A model generated the notes under the pieces. That model did no database searches and was not told where the DNA came from. It saw only the letters and a list, made by a program, of their open reading frames with translations. Below, piece after piece: positions 63,876-64,000 of a stretch of 64,000 bases of DNA. This DNA comes from Prorocentrum cordatum. Taxonomy: Eukaryota > Sar > Dinophyceae > Prorocentrales > Prorocentraceae. Numbering within the stretch: the first letter of the stretch is position 1; each line of letters begins with the position of its first letter. The stretch is from NCBI GenBank assembly GCA_963575745.1, contig CAUYUJ010016905.1, positions 177,501-241,500 of the forward strand. The letters are read 5' to 3'. Position numbers and translations under genes: made by a program.

Positions 63876-64000
63876 CTAGACGACTGCGGGGAGGCCTCGC
63901 GCGGCGGTCGCTCGGGGCTTCCGCTACTGCGGCCCTCCGTCGGCTCCGCGACTGCGGCATCCGCGGCAGCCCCTTGCAGGCCGAACCTTTCCCGCAGTTG

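Larger units (their letters stand above)
50506..64000. repeat. Highly iterated oriented 12-bp motif, about 60 copies
   Basis: Plus-strand CCGC-N-ACT-GCGG, equal to CCGC-AGT-N-GCGG on the coding strand. By eye I count 61 sites: about 39 with N (plus strand) = A, 10 C, 4 T, 3 G, 2 with centre AATT and 3 with one arm change. Examples start at 50506, 50542, 50661, 51213, 51978, 52771, 53595, 54835, 56655, 56679, 57303, 57331, 59033, 60716, 61460, 61481, 61538, 62074, 62102, 62240, 63680 and 63921. All full copies have the same orientation; one possible reverse copy is cut off by the window end (63992). I see none left of 50506. They lie in genes and spacers alike. Confidence 0.95.

Overview
The window looks like dinoflagellate nuclear DNA. 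The evidence is a light-harvesting polyprotein made of ten tandem LHC units behind a leader carrying an FVAP motif (typical of peridinin-plastid targeting), a relict dinoflagellate spliced-leader sequence in front of that gene, several decayed LINE elements, and very large amounts of simple and satellite repeat. One 100-base N gap (5089-5188) shows this is a scaffold with unknown spacing at that point. I see no tRNA, rRNA or CRISPR array.

Layout. 0-3.4 kb: a frameshifted hypothetical gene, a frameshifted ISXO2/Merlin-like transposase and a coiled-coil ORF fragment, all on the minus strand. 3.4-14 kb: almost only repeats, namely a 34-bp tandem array, trinucleotide tracts, an AT-richer ~68-bp degenerate family, and two subfamilies of a ~101-bp satellite that flank a 9-bp minisatellite. 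14-16.4 kb: a decayed plus-strand element with an OTU-protease-like domain. 16.4-22.5 kb: CCA and CAT tracts and several GC-rich degenerate tandem repeats. 22.5-30.5 kb: two LINE reverse-transcriptase remnants (minus strand) separated by a duplicated ~975-bp segment rich in GGCGTCGGCGCT-type repeat, then one unrecognised ORF. 31.3-36.8 kb: the LHC polyprotein gene (minus strand), intact except for a damaged region spanning units 4 and 5. 37.5-44.2 kb: a fuller but frameshifted LINE with a zinc-finger ORF1 and an EN-RT-zinc-RNase H ORF2. 44.4-50.3 kb: purine tracts, ~400-bp composite repeats, an ATAGC pentamer array and a ~152-bp repeat.

50.5-64 kb is different in kind. It holds five long intronless ORFs, all on the minus strand and head to tail. 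They are an endonuclease/exonuclease/phosphatase-fold protein, a giant DDE (pogo/CENP-B type) transposase-like protein, two proteins I do not recognise, and a probable divergent paralogue of the nuclease that lacks its catalytic residues. This segment, and only this segment, is studded with about 60 copies of one oriented 12-bp motif. On the coding strand it is CCGC-AGTN-GCGG: a 4-bp inverted stem around an AGTN loop whose last base varies. It occurs in genes and between them, and it is read in all three frames as PQLR, AVA(D/E) or RSCG. The abrupt onset at 50506, next to an unrelated pair of perfect hairpins whose core recurs in a ~130-bp palindrome at 58.5 kb, makes this the best candidate in the window for an undescribed system: a mobile or viral-like gene cluster marked by a highly iterated oriented hairpin. 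Its function is not shown by the sequence.
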